Shown: positions 24,300-34,249, numbered from the stretch's first letter. The stretch is DNA of 64,000 nucleotides from JAEUOS01 sp031423955 (GCA_031423955.1 JANPGJ010000643.1:8523-72522); one strand, 5' to 3'. The notes: generated from the sequence alone by a model not told the origin. A program made the numbers and translations.

Positions 24300-25475
24300 A
24301 TGAGTACTGCAAATCCTTCCGCGGTCGGCGCGCTGGCCGGCCTCAAAGTCCTTGAACTCGGGCAGTTGATCGCCGGGCCGTTCGCGGGGAAATTCTTCGC
24401 CGATTTCGGCGCTGACGTGATCAAGGTCGAGCCACCCGCGGATGCGAAGAATCAGGGCGGCGACCCGATCCGCTACTGGCGCAAGATGCACGAAGGCACC
24501 TCACTGTGGTGGCATGTGCAGTCACGCGGCAAGAAGTCGATCACCCTCGACCTGCGCTCAGGCGAGGGACAGGCGGCGGCGAAAAAGCTGGCGCTCGAGG
24601 CTGACGTGGTGATCGAGAATTTTCGCCCGGGCACGCTGGAAAAATGGGGCTTGGGCTACGAAGAGCTGGCGCGCGACAATCGCGGCCTGATCATGCTGCG
24701 CATCTCCGGATTCGGGCAGACCGGGCCGATGCGCGACCAGGCCGGCTTCGGTGCGATCGCCGAGTCGATGGGCGGGATGCGCTACGTGAGTGGTTTCCCG
24801 GACCGGCCGCCGGTGCGCATGAACCTTTCGATTGGTGACGCAATCGCGTCCCTGCACGGTGTGATCGGCATCCTGATGGCCTTGAATCACCGCAACCGCA
24901 CCGGCGAAGGGCAGATGGTCGACGTCGCCCTGTACGAGGCGGTATTCAACATGATGGAAGCAACCCTGCCGGAATATGCCTATGACGGCACTGTACGCGA
25001 GCGTACCGGTACCAACCTGACCGGGATCGTGCCGTCGAACACCTACACCTCGAAAGACGGGGTCCATATCGTCATCGGCGGCAATGGCGACTCGATCTTC
25101 CGGCGCCTGGCGCAGATCATGGGGCGCGACGACTGGGTCGACGATCCTGGTCTGGCGGACAACGCCGGCCGCGCCGCGCGCGCGACCGAGCTTGATCAAG
25201 GGATCGGTGCCTGGTGTGCTGCGCACGACGCGGTGTTCCTGTTGCAGGCAATGGACGCCGCCCAGGTGCCGGCCAGCAAGATTTTCTCGATTGCCGATAT
25301 CGTGCGCGATCCGCAATTCCTCGCGCGCGGCATGATCGAGAACCTGGTGCTCGAGGATGGCCGCAACCTGATGGTGCCGGGCGTGGTGCCCAAGCTTTCG
25401 CGTACGCCAGGCCGCATTCGTGGTCGCGGCCCGACGTTGGGCGAGCACAACGGCAAGGGGTTTGGCAGCGATTGA
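24300..25475 (+). CDS. Class III (CaiB/BaiF family) CoA-transferase
   Basis: A 391-residue family III CoA-transferase, which moves CoA between carboxylic acids through an aspartyl-CoA thioester. Family blocks: LKVLELGQLIAGPFAGKFFADFGADVIKVEPP, RGKKSITLDLRS, VVIENFRPGTLEKWGLGYE and a glycine loop FGQTGPM. The catalytic aspartate is D180 in MNLSIGDAIASLHG, and GEGQMVDVALYEAVFNMME is also conserved. Specificity (formyl-, succinyl- or other acyl-CoA) cannot be read from sequence. A TAAAAT motif around 24259-24264 is a plausible -10 box. The gene stands alone, convergent with 3-hydroxybutyrate dehydrogenase, leaving a 220-base gap in which I see nothing. Confidence 0.92.
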   Translation: MSTANPSAVGALAGLKVLELGQLIAGPFAGKFFADFGADVIKVEPPADAKNQGGDPIRYWRKMHEGTSLWWHVQSRGKKSITLDLRSGEGQAAAKKLALEADVVIENFRPGTLEKWGLGYEELARDNRGLIMLRISGFGQTGPMRDQAGFGAIAESMGGMRYVSGFPDRPPVRMNLSIGDAIASLHGVIGILMALNHRNRTGEGQMVDVALYEAVFNMMEATLPEYAYDGTVRERTGTNLTGIVPSNTYTSKDGVHIVIGGNGDSIFRRLAQIMGRDDWVDDPGLADNAGRAARATELDQGIGAWCAAHDAVFLLQAMDAAQVPASKIFSIADIVRDPQFLARGMIENLVLEDGRNLMVPGVVPKLSRTPGRIRGRGPTLGEHNGKGFGSD

Positions 25476-25695
25476 GCAGGTAGCAGACACCGAATGCGCT
25501 GCCTGCTGGCTGGAAATGTCGCAGTTTCCGGCACGCCAGCCCGACGGTTCGCAAACGCAGCTCTACTGGCCCGGTCGAGCCACGCCGCGCTGCCTTCTTC
25601 CGGCGTAGGCCATCCGGATTGCGCGATTTCGGAGCGGCCGCGATATCGTCACCGCGACCCCGCCATCGACGCCACTGAAGCGACTGTGTCGCCGC

Positions 25696-26475
25696 CTACT
25701 GCGCAGTCCAGCCGCCGTCGACCACGTAGCTGGCGCCGCGGATCTGGGCGGCGGCTTCGCTGCACAGAAACACCGCCAGCGCGCCCAGTTGCTCCGGCGT
25801 GACGAACTCCATCGACGGTTGTTTTTCACCCAGTAATTCGCGCTTGGCCGCGTCCGCAGGAATGTTCTGCGCTGCGGCCCGCGCGTCGATTTGCTTCTGC
25901 ACCAGCGGCGTCAATACCCAGCCCGGGCAGATCGCGTTGACCGTGATCCCGGTGAGTGCGGTTTCGAGCGCGGCCGCCTTGGTCAGGCCGATGATGCCGT
26001 GCTTGGCGGCGACATAGGCCGATTTTTGGGCGGATGCGACCAGCCCGTGCGCCGAGGCGATGTTGATGACGCGGCCCCACTTCTGCGCCTTCATCAGCGG
26101 CAGCGCGTGTTGCATGGTGTGAAAGGCTGACGACAGATTGATGGCGATGATCGCGTCCCAGCGTTCGGGCGGGAAGTCCTCGATCAGTGCAACGTGCTGG
26201 ATTCCGGCGTTGTTGACCAGGATATCGACACTGCCCAGACGGGTGGCCGTCTGCTTGATCAGGTCGGCGATTTCGCCCGGTTTGGTCATGTCGGCCGCGT
26301 GGTAGTCAACCTTGACGCCGGTCGCGCCGATCTCCTTTTTCACCGCTTCGATGGTCGCAGCGTCGCCAAATCCGTTGAGCATGATGTTGGCGCCGTCGGC
26401 GGCAAGCGCGCGCGCGATACCCAGGCCGATGCCACTGGTGGAGCCAGTGACGATCGCGGTTCTTGTTTTCAGCAT
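25696..26475 (-). CDS. bdhA: 3-hydroxybutyrate dehydrogenase
   Basis: A 259-residue short-chain dehydrogenase that interconverts 3-hydroxybutyrate and acetoacetate with NAD, used when polyhydroxybutyrate is mobilised. The cofactor loop is TGSTSGIGLGIA (10-21) and NNAG lies at about 88. The catalytic serine is in NIASAHGLVAS, with YVAAK as the Tyr-x3-Lys pair. The substrate-specific stretch NAICPGWVLTPLVQKQI and the C-terminal GASYVVDGGWTAQ are typical of D-3-hydroxybutyrate dehydrogenases. The ATG at 26475 has AGGAG upstream; a longer frame begins 18 codons earlier but has no such site. It lies 78 bases after the ppc stop on the same strand. Confidence 0.92.
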   Translation of the reverse strand: MLKTRTAIVTGSTSGIGLGIARALAADGANIMLNGFGDAATIEAVKKEIGATGVKVDYHAADMTKPGEIADLIKQTATRLGSVDILVNNAGIQHVALIEDFPPERWDAIIAINLSSAFHTMQHALPLMKAQKWGRVINIASAHGLVASAQKSAYVAAKHGIIGLTKAAALETALTGITVNAICPGWVLTPLVQKQIDARAAAQNIPADAAKRELLGEKQPSMEFVTPEQLGALAVFLCSEAAAQIRGASYVVDGGWTAQ

Positions 26476-26553
26476 GGTGATTTCTCCTGATGGATGTTCG
26501 GATGGTTCGGGCGCCGGGTACAAGGGCACACCCGGACAATAGCCGGCGGACCG

Positions 26554-29325
26554 CTAGCCGCTGTTGCGAAGCCCCGCGGCGATGCCGTTGATTGAAAGAT
26601 GGATGCCGCGCTTGATGCGTTCGTCGGTATTGCCGGCGCGGTGGCGGCGTACCAGTTCAACCTGCAGGTGATTGAGCGGGTCGAGATAGGCGAAGCGGTT
26701 CTTGATCGAGCGCGCCAGCGACGGATTGCCGGCCAGGAATTCGTTCGACTGGCTGATCGCGAACAGCGCCTTGGTGGTCAATTCCCATTCCGCGCGGATG
26801 CGTTCGAATATGGTTTTGGCGAGCCGCTTGTCCTTGACCATTTCGGCGTAGCGCGACGCCACAGCGAGGTCCGATTTGGCGAGCACCATGTCCATGTTCG
26901 ACAACAGGGTTTGCAGGAACGGCGAGTTGCGATAGAACCTGGCGAGTTGCCGCATGCCGGCCTCTCCATGGTGGGCCCGATAGCTGGCCACACCGGATCC
27001 GAAACCGTACCAGCCCGGCAACATGACCCGGCACTGCGCCCACGAAAACACCCAGGGGATCGCGCGCAGATCCTCGATGCGTCCGGTAGCCTTGCGCGAC
27101 GCCGGACGGCTGCCGATGTTGAGCTCGGCGATTTCGGAAATCGGCGTGGACTGAAAAAAGTAGTCGGTGAAACCGGGTGTCTCGTACACCAGATCCCGAT
27201 AGGCCGCGTGCGCGGCGACGGAGATTTCCTGCATCGCATTGATGAACGCAGGCGTGCCCTGGACCTCGGCGCCGGCGAGTTGCGGCAACAGGGTGGCTTC
27301 CATGGTGGCTGCCAGCAGCGTTTCAAGATTGCGCCGCCCGGTATCCGGCGTGGCGTATTTGCCGGCAATGATCTCGCCCTGCTCGGTCAAGCGGATCTGG
27401 CCGTTTACGCTGCCCGGTGGCTGCGCCAGGATCGCCTGGTAACTCGGCCCGCCGCCGCGACCCACCGAGCCGCCACGGCCGTGGAACAGGCGCAGTGTCA
27501 CGTCTTCGGCGCGGAACAGGTCGACCAAGGCGACCTCGGCCTGGTACAAGGCCCAGGTCGAAGTGAAAAACCCGCCATCCTTGTTGCTGTCGGAGTAGCC
27601 GAGCATGATCTCCTGGGTATTCGACAGACCGTTGATCACGGTGCGGGCGACCGGCAGCGCCAGCCAGCGCGCCATGATCACGCTTGCCCGGTCAAGATCG
27701 GCGATCGATTCGAACAGCGGGATCACGTTCATGCCGGCCACCCCGAGCTGGGGCAGAAACAGTCCGGCCTCCTTCGCAAGGATCAGCACTTCGAGCATGT
27801 CCGACACCGATTCGCAGCGCGAAATAATGTAGTTCGGACAGGCATCGCGCCCGAACCGGACCTGCATCTCGGCGGCCTTGCGGACGATCCCGAGTTCCTT
27901 TTGCGTCTCGTCGGAATAGGTCGCGTACGGCGAATACAGCAGACGCGGACGTGCCAGTTCGTCAGTCAGCAACGCGATCCGTCCTGCCTCGTCGAGTTCC
28001 GCATAGTTGGCAGCGGCGCCCGCCATGGTCAGCAATTCGGTCACCACACGCTGATGCACATCCGAACTCTGGCGCAGGTCCACCGGCGCCATGTGAAAGC
28101 CGAAAATCCGGATCGCCCGTGTCAGCGGCGCCAGGCGCGGTTTGGCCAAAAGGGCAGCACCATTGGCGGTGAGCGACGCCTTGACGACTTCCAGGTCGTT
28201 GATCAACCGGGCCGGTGTTTCATACGCAACGCTGTGGCCGATTTCGTGACGCAGCGCCTCGACTCCGGTCAACCCACGCAGGGTTGCCGCCAGTCGCGCG
28301 TAAACGCCGATCAGGGCGCGTCGATAGGGCTCCGCCTTGCGGTGCCCGGAGGTGTCAGGCGATGCCTCGGCCATTTGCGCAAGCGCAGGACTGACCTTGA
28401 CAAGTACGGTCGACAGCGACAATTCGGCACCGAGACGGTGTACTTCTTCAAGATAGTGTTCGAGTACCAGCGCGGCGCCACGGGTCAGGGCATGTTCCAG
28501 AGTATCGGCGTTGACGTACGGGTTGCCGTCGCGATCGCCGCCGATCCAGCTGCCGACACGGAAAATCGGCGCAATGTGCGGCAGCCTGGCACTTGGCGCG
28601 GCGCGGTTGAGCAACTCTTCGACTTGACCGTAGAGGCGCGGCAACTCGCGCAGGAAGGTGTAGCGAAAAAAGGAATGTCCGTTCTCGATTTCGTCGACCA
28701 CGCGCAGTCGGGTCAGGCGCAACATGCCGGTTTGCCACAGCGTCAGCACCTTGGCATGCAAGGCTTCACTGATGCCGGATTGTTCGTCCGGTGTGAGAGG
28801 CGGGCCGGTCAAGTCGGCAACCAGGCGCGCGATGTCGAGTTCGGTGTCGAGAATGCTTTTGCGTTGGACTTCGGTGGGATGCGCGGTCAATACGGCGGCG
28901 AGGTTCGAGGTTTCAAAGAACTCGCGCACCCTAGCCGGCGCAACCCTGGCTTGTGCGACTCGCCTGAACGCGAACGCGATCGAACCCTCGGCCGGCGCGA
29001 CCCCGGCGAGCGAGTCTGAGCGATGGCGCCGCCGCAGATGCACGTCTTCGGCGATGTTGGCGAGATGCGAAAAATACGAAAACGCCCGAACTACCGATAC
29101 GGTGCGATCGCGTGACAGCCGGTTCAACAGTTGGGTAAGCCGGCGGCGCGCCTCGCCGTCGTTGTCGCGGCGGAAGCGAACCGCCAACTGGCGCACCGTT
29201 TCAATGGTCTGGAACGCTTCCCGCCCTTCCTGCGCCTTGATGGTGTCGCCGAGAATCCGCCCAAGCAGGCGAATGTCTTCCTTGAGCGGGGTATCGTCCT
29301 GTGCTGCAGGCTTGGCATGGGTCAT
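26554..29325 (-). CDS. ppc: Phosphoenolpyruvate carboxylase
   Basis: A 923-residue anaplerotic enzyme that makes oxaloacetate from PEP and bicarbonate. Signature blocks: VLTAHPTEVQRKSI near the N-terminal third, GYSDSNKDGGFFTSTW, and FHGRGGSVGRGGGPSY with the catalytic arginine-glycine loop. The C-terminus ends in SINGIAAGLRNSG, keeping the Asn-Gly region of the aspartate (allosteric) site. Length is normal. The gene lies upstream of a thioredoxin-fold gene and the hem operon, a common betaproteobacterial neighbourhood. No clear ribosome-binding site precedes the ATG at 29325. A large antisense frame opposite it is considered spurious. Confidence 0.97.
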   Translation of the reverse strand: MTHAKPAAQDDTPLKEDIRLLGRILGDTIKAQEGREAFQTIETVRQLAVRFRRDNDGEARRRLTQLLNRLSRDRTVSVVRAFSYFSHLANIAEDVHLRRRHRSDSLAGVAPAEGSIAFAFRRVAQARVAPARVREFFETSNLAAVLTAHPTEVQRKSILDTELDIARLVADLTGPPLTPDEQSGISEALHAKVLTLWQTGMLRLTRLRVVDEIENGHSFFRYTFLRELPRLYGQVEELLNRAAPSARLPHIAPIFRVGSWIGGDRDGNPYVNADTLEHALTRGAALVLEHYLEEVHRLGAELSLSTVLVKVSPALAQMAEASPDTSGHRKAEPYRRALIGVYARLAATLRGLTGVEALRHEIGHSVAYETPARLINDLEVVKASLTANGAALLAKPRLAPLTRAIRIFGFHMAPVDLRQSSDVHQRVVTELLTMAGAAANYAELDEAGRIALLTDELARPRLLYSPYATYSDETQKELGIVRKAAEMQVRFGRDACPNYIISRCESVSDMLEVLILAKEAGLFLPQLGVAGMNVIPLFESIADLDRASVIMARWLALPVARTVINGLSNTQEIMLGYSDSNKDGGFFTSTWALYQAEVALVDLFRAEDVTLRLFHGRGGSVGRGGGPSYQAILAQPPGSVNGQIRLTEQGEIIAGKYATPDTGRRNLETLLAATMEATLLPQLAGAEVQGTPAFINAMQEISVAAHAAYRDLVYETPGFTDYFFQSTPISEIAELNIGSRPASRKATGRIEDLRAIPWVFSWAQCRVMLPGWYGFGSGVASYRAHHGEAGMRQLARFYRNSPFLQTLLSNMDMVLAKSDLAVASRYAEMVKDKRLAKTIFERIRAEWELTTKALFAISQSNEFLAGNPSLARSIKNRFAYLDPLNHLQVELVRRHRAGNTDERIKRGIHLSINGIAAGLRNSG

Positions 29326-29445
29326 CGCAGGTAGGGAGTGTGTGCTGGATCGATGATGGAGTTGTTGCAGGAACGCTGTTGAATTCGGGAGTAGAGGCTT
29401 ATCGCAATGCAGGTGATTCGTGGCGCGTCGTTGGGAGGTCTTGCC

Positions 29446-29898
29446 TCAGGATTTGGTCAGACGTGTGATCGCGGCTTCGAGCCGCTGCTCAAGGTAAGCG
29501 GCGTAGAAATCCGGAACGGTGAAGCCGGCCACGGGTTCGGCGATCTGCCTGCCATTGCCGTCGATGAAAATGACCGTGGGAAAGACGCGGATGCCATAGC
29601 TGCGTGCCAGGTCACGCCCGGTGATGGCACGGCCGTCGATCCCGGCAATCGTGGCCTCGATCGCGACTTCGCGGATCAGCGTACGCGCCGACCAGGCACC
29701 GCTTTCGGCCAGCGGCCGCAGGTATTCACGTCTTGCGCGTTCGCAGTATGCGCAGCCAGGCTGAGTGAAAAACAGCAGGATTGGCAGGTTTTTGCTGGTA
29801 GCGTTGCGCGCATCTGCCGCAAGTGAGCCGGTGCGCAAGGAATCCGCGCTGGTCGACCACGGCGCCCAGAGCAGCAAAAGTGCGCATGTTAGAATCAT
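29446..29898 (-). CDS. Secreted thioredoxin-fold protein
   Basis: A 150-residue periplasmic thioredoxin-like protein. A signal peptide (LTCALLLLWAPWSTSADS) is followed by LPILLFFTQPGCAYCERARREYL, the strand-CxxC (CAYC)-helix of thioredoxin folds, and by YGIRVFPTVIFIDGNGRQ with the cis-proline loop FPTV. It resembles the DsbE/SoxW-like and thioredoxin_2 groups, with a redox role on periplasmic thiols. The start is set at ATG 29898; a frame upstream to 30120 is open but has no good ribosome-binding site either. It lies between ppc and hemC, divergent from hemC, and no partner disulfide isomerase is nearby. Confidence 0.82.
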   Translation of the reverse strand: MILTCALLLLWAPWSTSADSLRTGSLAADARNATSKNLPILLFFTQPGCAYCERARREYLRPLAESGAWSARTLIREVAIEATIAGIDGRAITGRDLARSYGIRVFPTVIFIDGNGRQIAEPVAGFTVPDFYAAYLEQRLEAAITRLTKS

Positions 29899-30146
29899 GC
29901 TCAAACGCAGTGCGAGTGCGCGCAGCGCGAGTGCGTCTGACCATACAGGCGCGCGCGGCCACGGGGACGAAACGCCACAGCATGAGGTGGTACCAGCGAA
30001 CAAGCGGTCGCCGATAGCCGCGCCGTCATCGCCGGTGCGGTCCGTTTTTTCCATGTCAGGCGCGCCGCGGCACGCTCGGGAATGCCGATTCGTCCATGTC
30101 ATTTGGTGTTCACGCCGCATCTTCGCTCCTCGGGACTTCAGAACGC

Positions 30147-31079
30147 ATGAACAATCAACCGGACCGGCTGATCATCGCCTCCCGCGAAAGCCGTTTGGCG
30201 ATGTGGCAGGCCGAACATGTTCGCGCTGCGTTGCAGCAATTATATCCCCGGTGCGCGGTTTCGATTCTCGGCATGACCACCCGTGGCGACCAGATTCTCG
30301 ATCGCACGCTGTCAAAGGTTGGTGGCAAGGGTTTGTTCATCAAGGAACTGGAATCCGCACTCATCGACCGGCGCGCAGATCTCGCCGTGCATTCGATGAA
30401 GGACGTGCCGGTTGACATGGGGCCCGAGTTCGCGCTGGCGGCCACGCTTGAACGTGAGGACCCGCGCGACGCCTTCGTGTCCCGCTCGTATGCCGATCTG
30501 GCCAGCCTTCCGCGCGATGCGGTGGTCGGGACATCGAGCTTGCGCCGTGAATCACAGATCCGGCGCCGCTATCCGCACCTGCTGGTGCGAGCCTTGCGCG
30601 GCAATCTTGACACCCGCCTGCGCAAACTCGATGCCGGTGAGTATGACGCGATTGTGCTGGCAGCAGCGGGGCTCAAGCGACTCGGGATGGCCGGGCGGAT
30701 TCGGGCGATACTGGCGCCGTCAGAACTGCTGCCGGCAGTTGGCCAGGGGGCGTTGGCGATCGAAACCCTGGCTGCCCGCTCCGATTTGCATGGCTGGCTC
30801 GCGCCTTTGAATCATGCCGAAACCGAGGTTTGCGTGCGTGCTGAGCGAATGGTCAGCCGGGTCCTTGGCGGCAGTTGCTCAGTGCCGCTGGCCGCCTACG
30901 CGGAGGTCGAGGGAAATCAACTGCGCTTGCGTGCGCTTGTTGCCTCGCCTGACGGTTGCCACATGGCGGAATCCGAATCGAGCGGCGCGCTCGACGCGGC
31001 CGAGACTTTGGCCGACTCGCTCGCCCGGCGCTTGCTTGACGGTGGTGCCCGCGGAATTCTTGACGCACTTGAACTGTAG
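30147..31079 (+). CDS. hemC: Porphobilinogen deaminase (hydroxymethylbilane synthase)
   Basis: A 310-residue heme-pathway enzyme that joins four porphobilinogens into hydroxymethylbilane. Conserved parts: LIIASRESRLAMWQAEHV, KVGGKGLFIKELE, VHSMKDVPVD with the catalytic aspartate D86, and LRGNLDTRLRKLD. The dipyrromethane cofactor is attached to C244 in LGGSCSVPLAAYAE. The ATG at 30147 is chosen over one at 30096 because homology starts at residue 8. It opens the hemC-hemD-hemX-hemY run, with the hemD start three bases after its stop. Confidence 0.97.
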   Translation: MNNQPDRLIIASRESRLAMWQAEHVRAALQQLYPRCAVSILGMTTRGDQILDRTLSKVGGKGLFIKELESALIDRRADLAVHSMKDVPVDMGPEFALAATLEREDPRDAFVSRSYADLASLPRDAVVGTSSLRRESQIRRRYPHLLVRALRGNLDTRLRKLDAGEYDAIVLAAAGLKRLGMAGRIRAILAPSELLPAVGQGALAIETLAARSDLHGWLAPLNHAETEVCVRAERMVSRVLGGSCSVPLAAYAEVEGNQLRLRALVASPDGCHMAESESSGALDAAETLADSLARRLLDGGARGILDALEL

Positions 31080-31081
31080 AC

Positions 31082-31966
31082 ATGAAAGTCGCGGATGTGG
31101 CACCGGCAAGTCCGGAGACGGTGACCAAGGGGCGCGCTTTCGGTGGTAGCAGCCCGGGTGACATGTTTCTAAAGGCGCGGATGGTGCTGGTCACCCGGCC
31201 TGCAGGGCAGGCTGAGGCCCTGGTGCAGGAAATTGCGGCGGCAGGCGGGGAGGCGGTGCGCTTTCCAACCCTTGACATCGAAGCGCTGGCAGCGGACGAG
31301 GCGCTTGACCGCGTCTTGCGACGCCTCGGAAAATTCGACCTGGTGGTGTTTGTCAGCCACAACGCGGCGCTGCAGGCACAGGCGCGATGCGTGGAACTTG
31401 GATTGCCGGGATTGGCGGTCGTGCGGCGTGCGGCTGCGCCCGGCCCCGGCACCGCTGCGGCATTGACGGCATTGGGAGTGGCCGAAGTGCTGGTGCCTGC
31501 ACACCGGTTCGATAGCGAAGGCATGATCGACGTACTGGTGGAGCGGGCGATTGCCCCGGCTTCAGTCCTGATTCTGCGAGGAACCGGGTCGTCCCAACAA
31601 GACGCCGAGGGTAGCGGGCGCGAGCTGATCGCGCAGTGGTTGCGGCAACGTGGCGCGGCCGTCGAATCCATCGCCTGCTATCGGCGCCGGCGCGTTGCGG
31701 CGCCGCCGGCGCAGATCGCCGCCCTGTTGGCGCGCCCGCCGGCGGACGCGATCGTGATCAGCAGTTCCGAAGGCGGCGAAGCCCTGGTCGCGTTGCTTGG
31801 CGGAGCAGGTTTGGCCTGGCTGGCTGCGTCGGTGATTTTTGTGCCGCATTCACGCATCGCGGCGCGCATGCGCACATTCGGACTGGTGAATGTGCGAGTG
31901 ACTGCCGGTGGCGACGCCGGCATCATGCGCGGTCTTTTCGAACATTTCAGGGCTCAATCCAATTGA
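31082..31966 (+). CDS. hemD: Uroporphyrinogen-III synthase
   Basis: Up to 294 residues; closes and isomerises hydroxymethylbilane to uroporphyrinogen III. The typical start is VLVTRPAGQAEALVQEI, and later VVFVSHNAALQA, LILRGTGSSQQ, ESIACYRRRR and AIVISSSEGGEAL mark the two-lobed HemD fold. The family starts close to VLVTRPAG, so ATG 31181 (after AAAGG) or 31163 may be the true start. 31082 is kept as the outermost ATG after hemC, with a 33-residue unconserved extension. The stop TGA overlaps the TTG start of the next gene. Confidence 0.9.
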   Translation: MKVADVAPASPETVTKGRAFGGSSPGDMFLKARMVLVTRPAGQAEALVQEIAAAGGEAVRFPTLDIEALAADEALDRVLRRLGKFDLVVFVSHNAALQAQARCVELGLPGLAVVRRAAAPGPGTAAALTALGVAEVLVPAHRFDSEGMIDVLVERAIAPASVLILRGTGSSQQDAEGSGRELIAQWLRQRGAAVESIACYRRRRVAAPPAQIAALLARPPADAIVISSSEGGEALVALLGGAGLAWLAASVIFVPHSRIAARMRTFGLVNVRVTAGGDAGIMRGLFEHFRAQSN

Positions 31967-33075
31967 GTGAAACCGCGACGCCCGGCGACGCGCCGCCCGC
32001 AACGGGGCCGGGCACGGTTGCGGCCCGGCCGATCGGGCGAATCGAGGCCTGGCGCGCCGCCTGGACGGCGCCGCGAACCGCGGTACTGGTGCTTGCGATC
32101 CTGTTCGTGATCGGGTGGTGGGACGGGCGAAGTCAGGTCGCTGCCTTGCGCTCGGACATGGCGGCGCGCCTGAAGCAGGAAGAGGACTTGTCGCGCCAGA
32201 CCCGGGCGGCGGCGCGCGAGGCGCAGGACCGGATGCGCGAAGCGCTGCTGAAGATGGCGGCACTCGAAACGCGCTTGCTCGAGTCGCAGAGCCAGCAGGC
32301 GGCGCTCGAAGGCATGTATCAGGACTTGTCGCGCAATCGCGACGAGTGGGCACTGTCGGAGATCGAGCAGACGCTGACTCTGGCGGCGCAGCAACTCCAG
32401 CTGGCCGGAAATGTTCGCGGCGCCCTGCTTGCGCTGCAGAATGCCGACGCACGCCTCGGGCGTGCGGATCGCGCCCAGTTCATTGCGGTGCGGCGCGTCC
32501 TTCAGAAAGACATTGAGCGCCTCAAGGCATTGCCGCAAATCGATACTGCCGGCATCGCGATCAAGCTCGACGCGGTGATCGCGAGCGCGGATTCGCTGCC
32601 GCTGATTTTCGACGAAAAACTGCAGCCGCAGGCGGCGCGGCCGAAGGCGCCCGCGCCCGTTGTCGGTGCCGACAAGTTGGCAAATGCTGCCGCACCGTCG
32701 ATTTGGGAGCGCTTGCGTGACGACGCCTGGGAGCAATTTCGGCAGCTGGTGCGCATTCGTGACATCGAGAATGCCGATCCCGTGCTGCTCAATCCGTCCC
32801 AGGCATTCTTTCTGCGCGAAAACCTCAAGTTGCGCCTGCTCAATGCCCGCATCGCGTTGTTGCAGCGAAACGAGCCGCTGTTTCGCCAGGACCTGGCGTC
32901 GGCCAATCAGTGGCTGGCCCGCTACTTTGACGTTCGCTCGCGCGCCGGTGCCGGCGCGGTGGCGAGCCTGAATGCATTGGTCGCAAGCGCGGTAAGCATC
33001 GAATTGCCGACGCTGGCGGACAGCCTGAACGCAGTGCGCAACTACAAGGCGCCGACACGCGTGCTGCCGAAATAA
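31963..33075 (+). CDS. hemX: HemX family membrane protein
   Basis: A 370-residue inner-membrane protein of the HemX family, encoded between hemD and hemY in many proteobacteria. A cytoplasmic N-terminus is followed by one membrane helix (TAVLVLAILFVIGWW, about 39-53), a coiled coil (about 58-118) and a periplasmic alpha-helical domain (WALSEIEQTLTLAAQQLQLAGN). Older annotations call it uroporphyrinogen methyltransferase, but no SAM-binding motif is seen; its true role in heme synthesis is unclear. The start is a TTG at 31963 overlapping the hemD stop (TTGA), the only start consistent with the reading frame. hemY follows one base after the stop. Confidence 0.9.
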   Translation: MSETATPGDAPPATGPGTVAARPIGRIEAWRAAWTAPRTAVLVLAILFVIGWWDGRSQVAALRSDMAARLKQEEDLSRQTRAAAREAQDRMREALLKMAALETRLLESQSQQAALEGMYQDLSRNRDEWALSEIEQTLTLAAQQLQLAGNVRGALLALQNADARLGRADRAQFIAVRRVLQKDIERLKALPQIDTAGIAIKLDAVIASADSLPLIFDEKLQPQAARPKAPAPVVGADKLANAAAPSIWERLRDDAWEQFRQLVRIRDIENADPVLLNPSQAFFLRENLKLRLLNARIALLQRNEPLFRQDLASANQWLARYFDVRSRAGAGAVASLNALVASAVSIELPTLADSLNAVRNYKAPTRVLPK

Positions 33076-33076
33076 C

Positions 33077-34249
33077 ATGCGCGGCCTGTTCTGGATACTG
33101 GCCCTGTTTGCCGCCGCTGTCGGCCTGTCGCTGGTGGCGCGCTACAACGATGGCTACGTACTGCTGTTCGTGGCGCCGAAGCGGATCGAACTGTCCCTGA
33201 CGCTGTTTGCAATCCTGCAGGTGACCGCTTTCGTCGTGCTGTATTTTTTTGTACGCGCGGCTGCCTATACCTTGCGTCTGCCGGACATGGTGCGCGAATT
33301 TCGGGTCACGAGAACCCGCCAGCAGGCACGCCATGCGTTGTTCGATGCGCTGACCAGTTCGTTCGAAGGTCGTTACGCGCGGGCGGAGCGCGCGGCCGGT
33401 ATCGCGCACGATACCGGCGAAGAACCGGTTCTCGCGGCCCTGGTTGCCGGGCGTGCGGCGCATGCGCTCAATCACGCCGAGGTGCGCGACCGCTGGCTGG
33501 CGCGCGCGCGCGCCGCGGCAACCAGTTCCGGCGGCAAATCGCTGTTGCATGCGGTTCTGATGACGCAGGCCGAATTGCTGGCCGACGAGCGGCGCGACGG
33601 CGAGGCGCTCGAGGTACTGCGCGAACTCAATCGCAGCGGGACACGGCATATCGCCAGTCAACGGCTGGCGCTCAACTCGATGTTGCGTACCGGCGCCTGG
33701 GAAGAGGCGCTGAGGACCGCGCGGCAACTGGAGGAGCACAACGCGATTCATCCCGCGATCATGGAGCGGACCCGCGAGGCGGCGTATGCCGGGCTGTTCG
33801 GCGCGCAGGATGCGCAGGGCCTGCGGTCGCTGTTGCGGAAAATGCCGTCAGGCGAGCGGCGCATGGTGCCGGTGGCGCGCATTCTGGCGCGCGCGCTGAT
33901 CTCCGCTGGCCTGGTCACGGAGGCGCGCGACCTGATCGAAAGCGTGCTCGATGTCGCGTGGGATGACGATCTGGGCGATCTGTATGCCGGGTGCGACGAC
34001 GCGACTGCGACGCGACTGGCGCGCTGCGAGGCGTGGCGCACGCGTTATCCGGACGAAGCCGGCCTGTTGCTGACACTGGGCCGCATCTGCGTCGCGTTGG
34101 CCCTGTGGGGCAAGGCCCGCGAGTATCTGGAACTGTCGCTTTCGTTGCGGCCGGCGCCGCGTACGCATGCCGAATTGGCGCGCATGTTCGATGCCTCGGG
34201 GCGCGTCGATCTCGCCAACCGGCATTTCCGGCTGGCGGCGGCGCCCTGA
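33077..34249 (+). CDS. hemY: HemY TPR membrane protein
   Basis: A 390-residue inner-membrane protein. Two N-terminal helices (LFWILALFAAAVGLSLVARY and LSLTLFAILQVTAFVVLYFFV) bracket NDGYVLLFVAPKRIE, a hallmark of the HemY_N domain. The rest is a TPR-type helical repeat domain (ALEVLRELNRSGTRH, ending THAELARMFDASGRVDLANRHFRLA). This HemY, unlike the Bacillus protoporphyrinogen oxidase of the same name, is a scaffold-like protein of unclear function in the heme operon. Start ATG follows hemX by one base, implying translational coupling. It is the last gene of hemCDXY. Confidence 0.93.
   Translation: MRGLFWILALFAAAVGLSLVARYNDGYVLLFVAPKRIELSLTLFAILQVTAFVVLYFFVRAAAYTLRLPDMVREFRVTRTRQQARHALFDALTSSFEGRYARAERAAGIAHDTGEEPVLAALVAGRAAHALNHAEVRDRWLARARAAATSSGGKSLLHAVLMTQAELLADERRDGEALEVLRELNRSGTRHIASQRLALNSMLRTGAWEEALRTARQLEEHNAIHPAIMERTREAAYAGLFGAQDAQGLRSLLRKMPSGERRMVPVARILARALISAGLVTEARDLIESVLDVAWDDDLGDLYAGCDDATATRLARCEAWRTRYPDEAGLLLTLGRICVALALWGKAREYLELSLSLRPAPRTHAELARMFDASGRVDLANRHFRLAAAP

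Noticed and set aside
26599..29019. An open frame of about 800 codons antisense to ppc
   Set aside because: No ribosome-binding site or domain, and the sense strand encodes an unmistakable PEP carboxylase.
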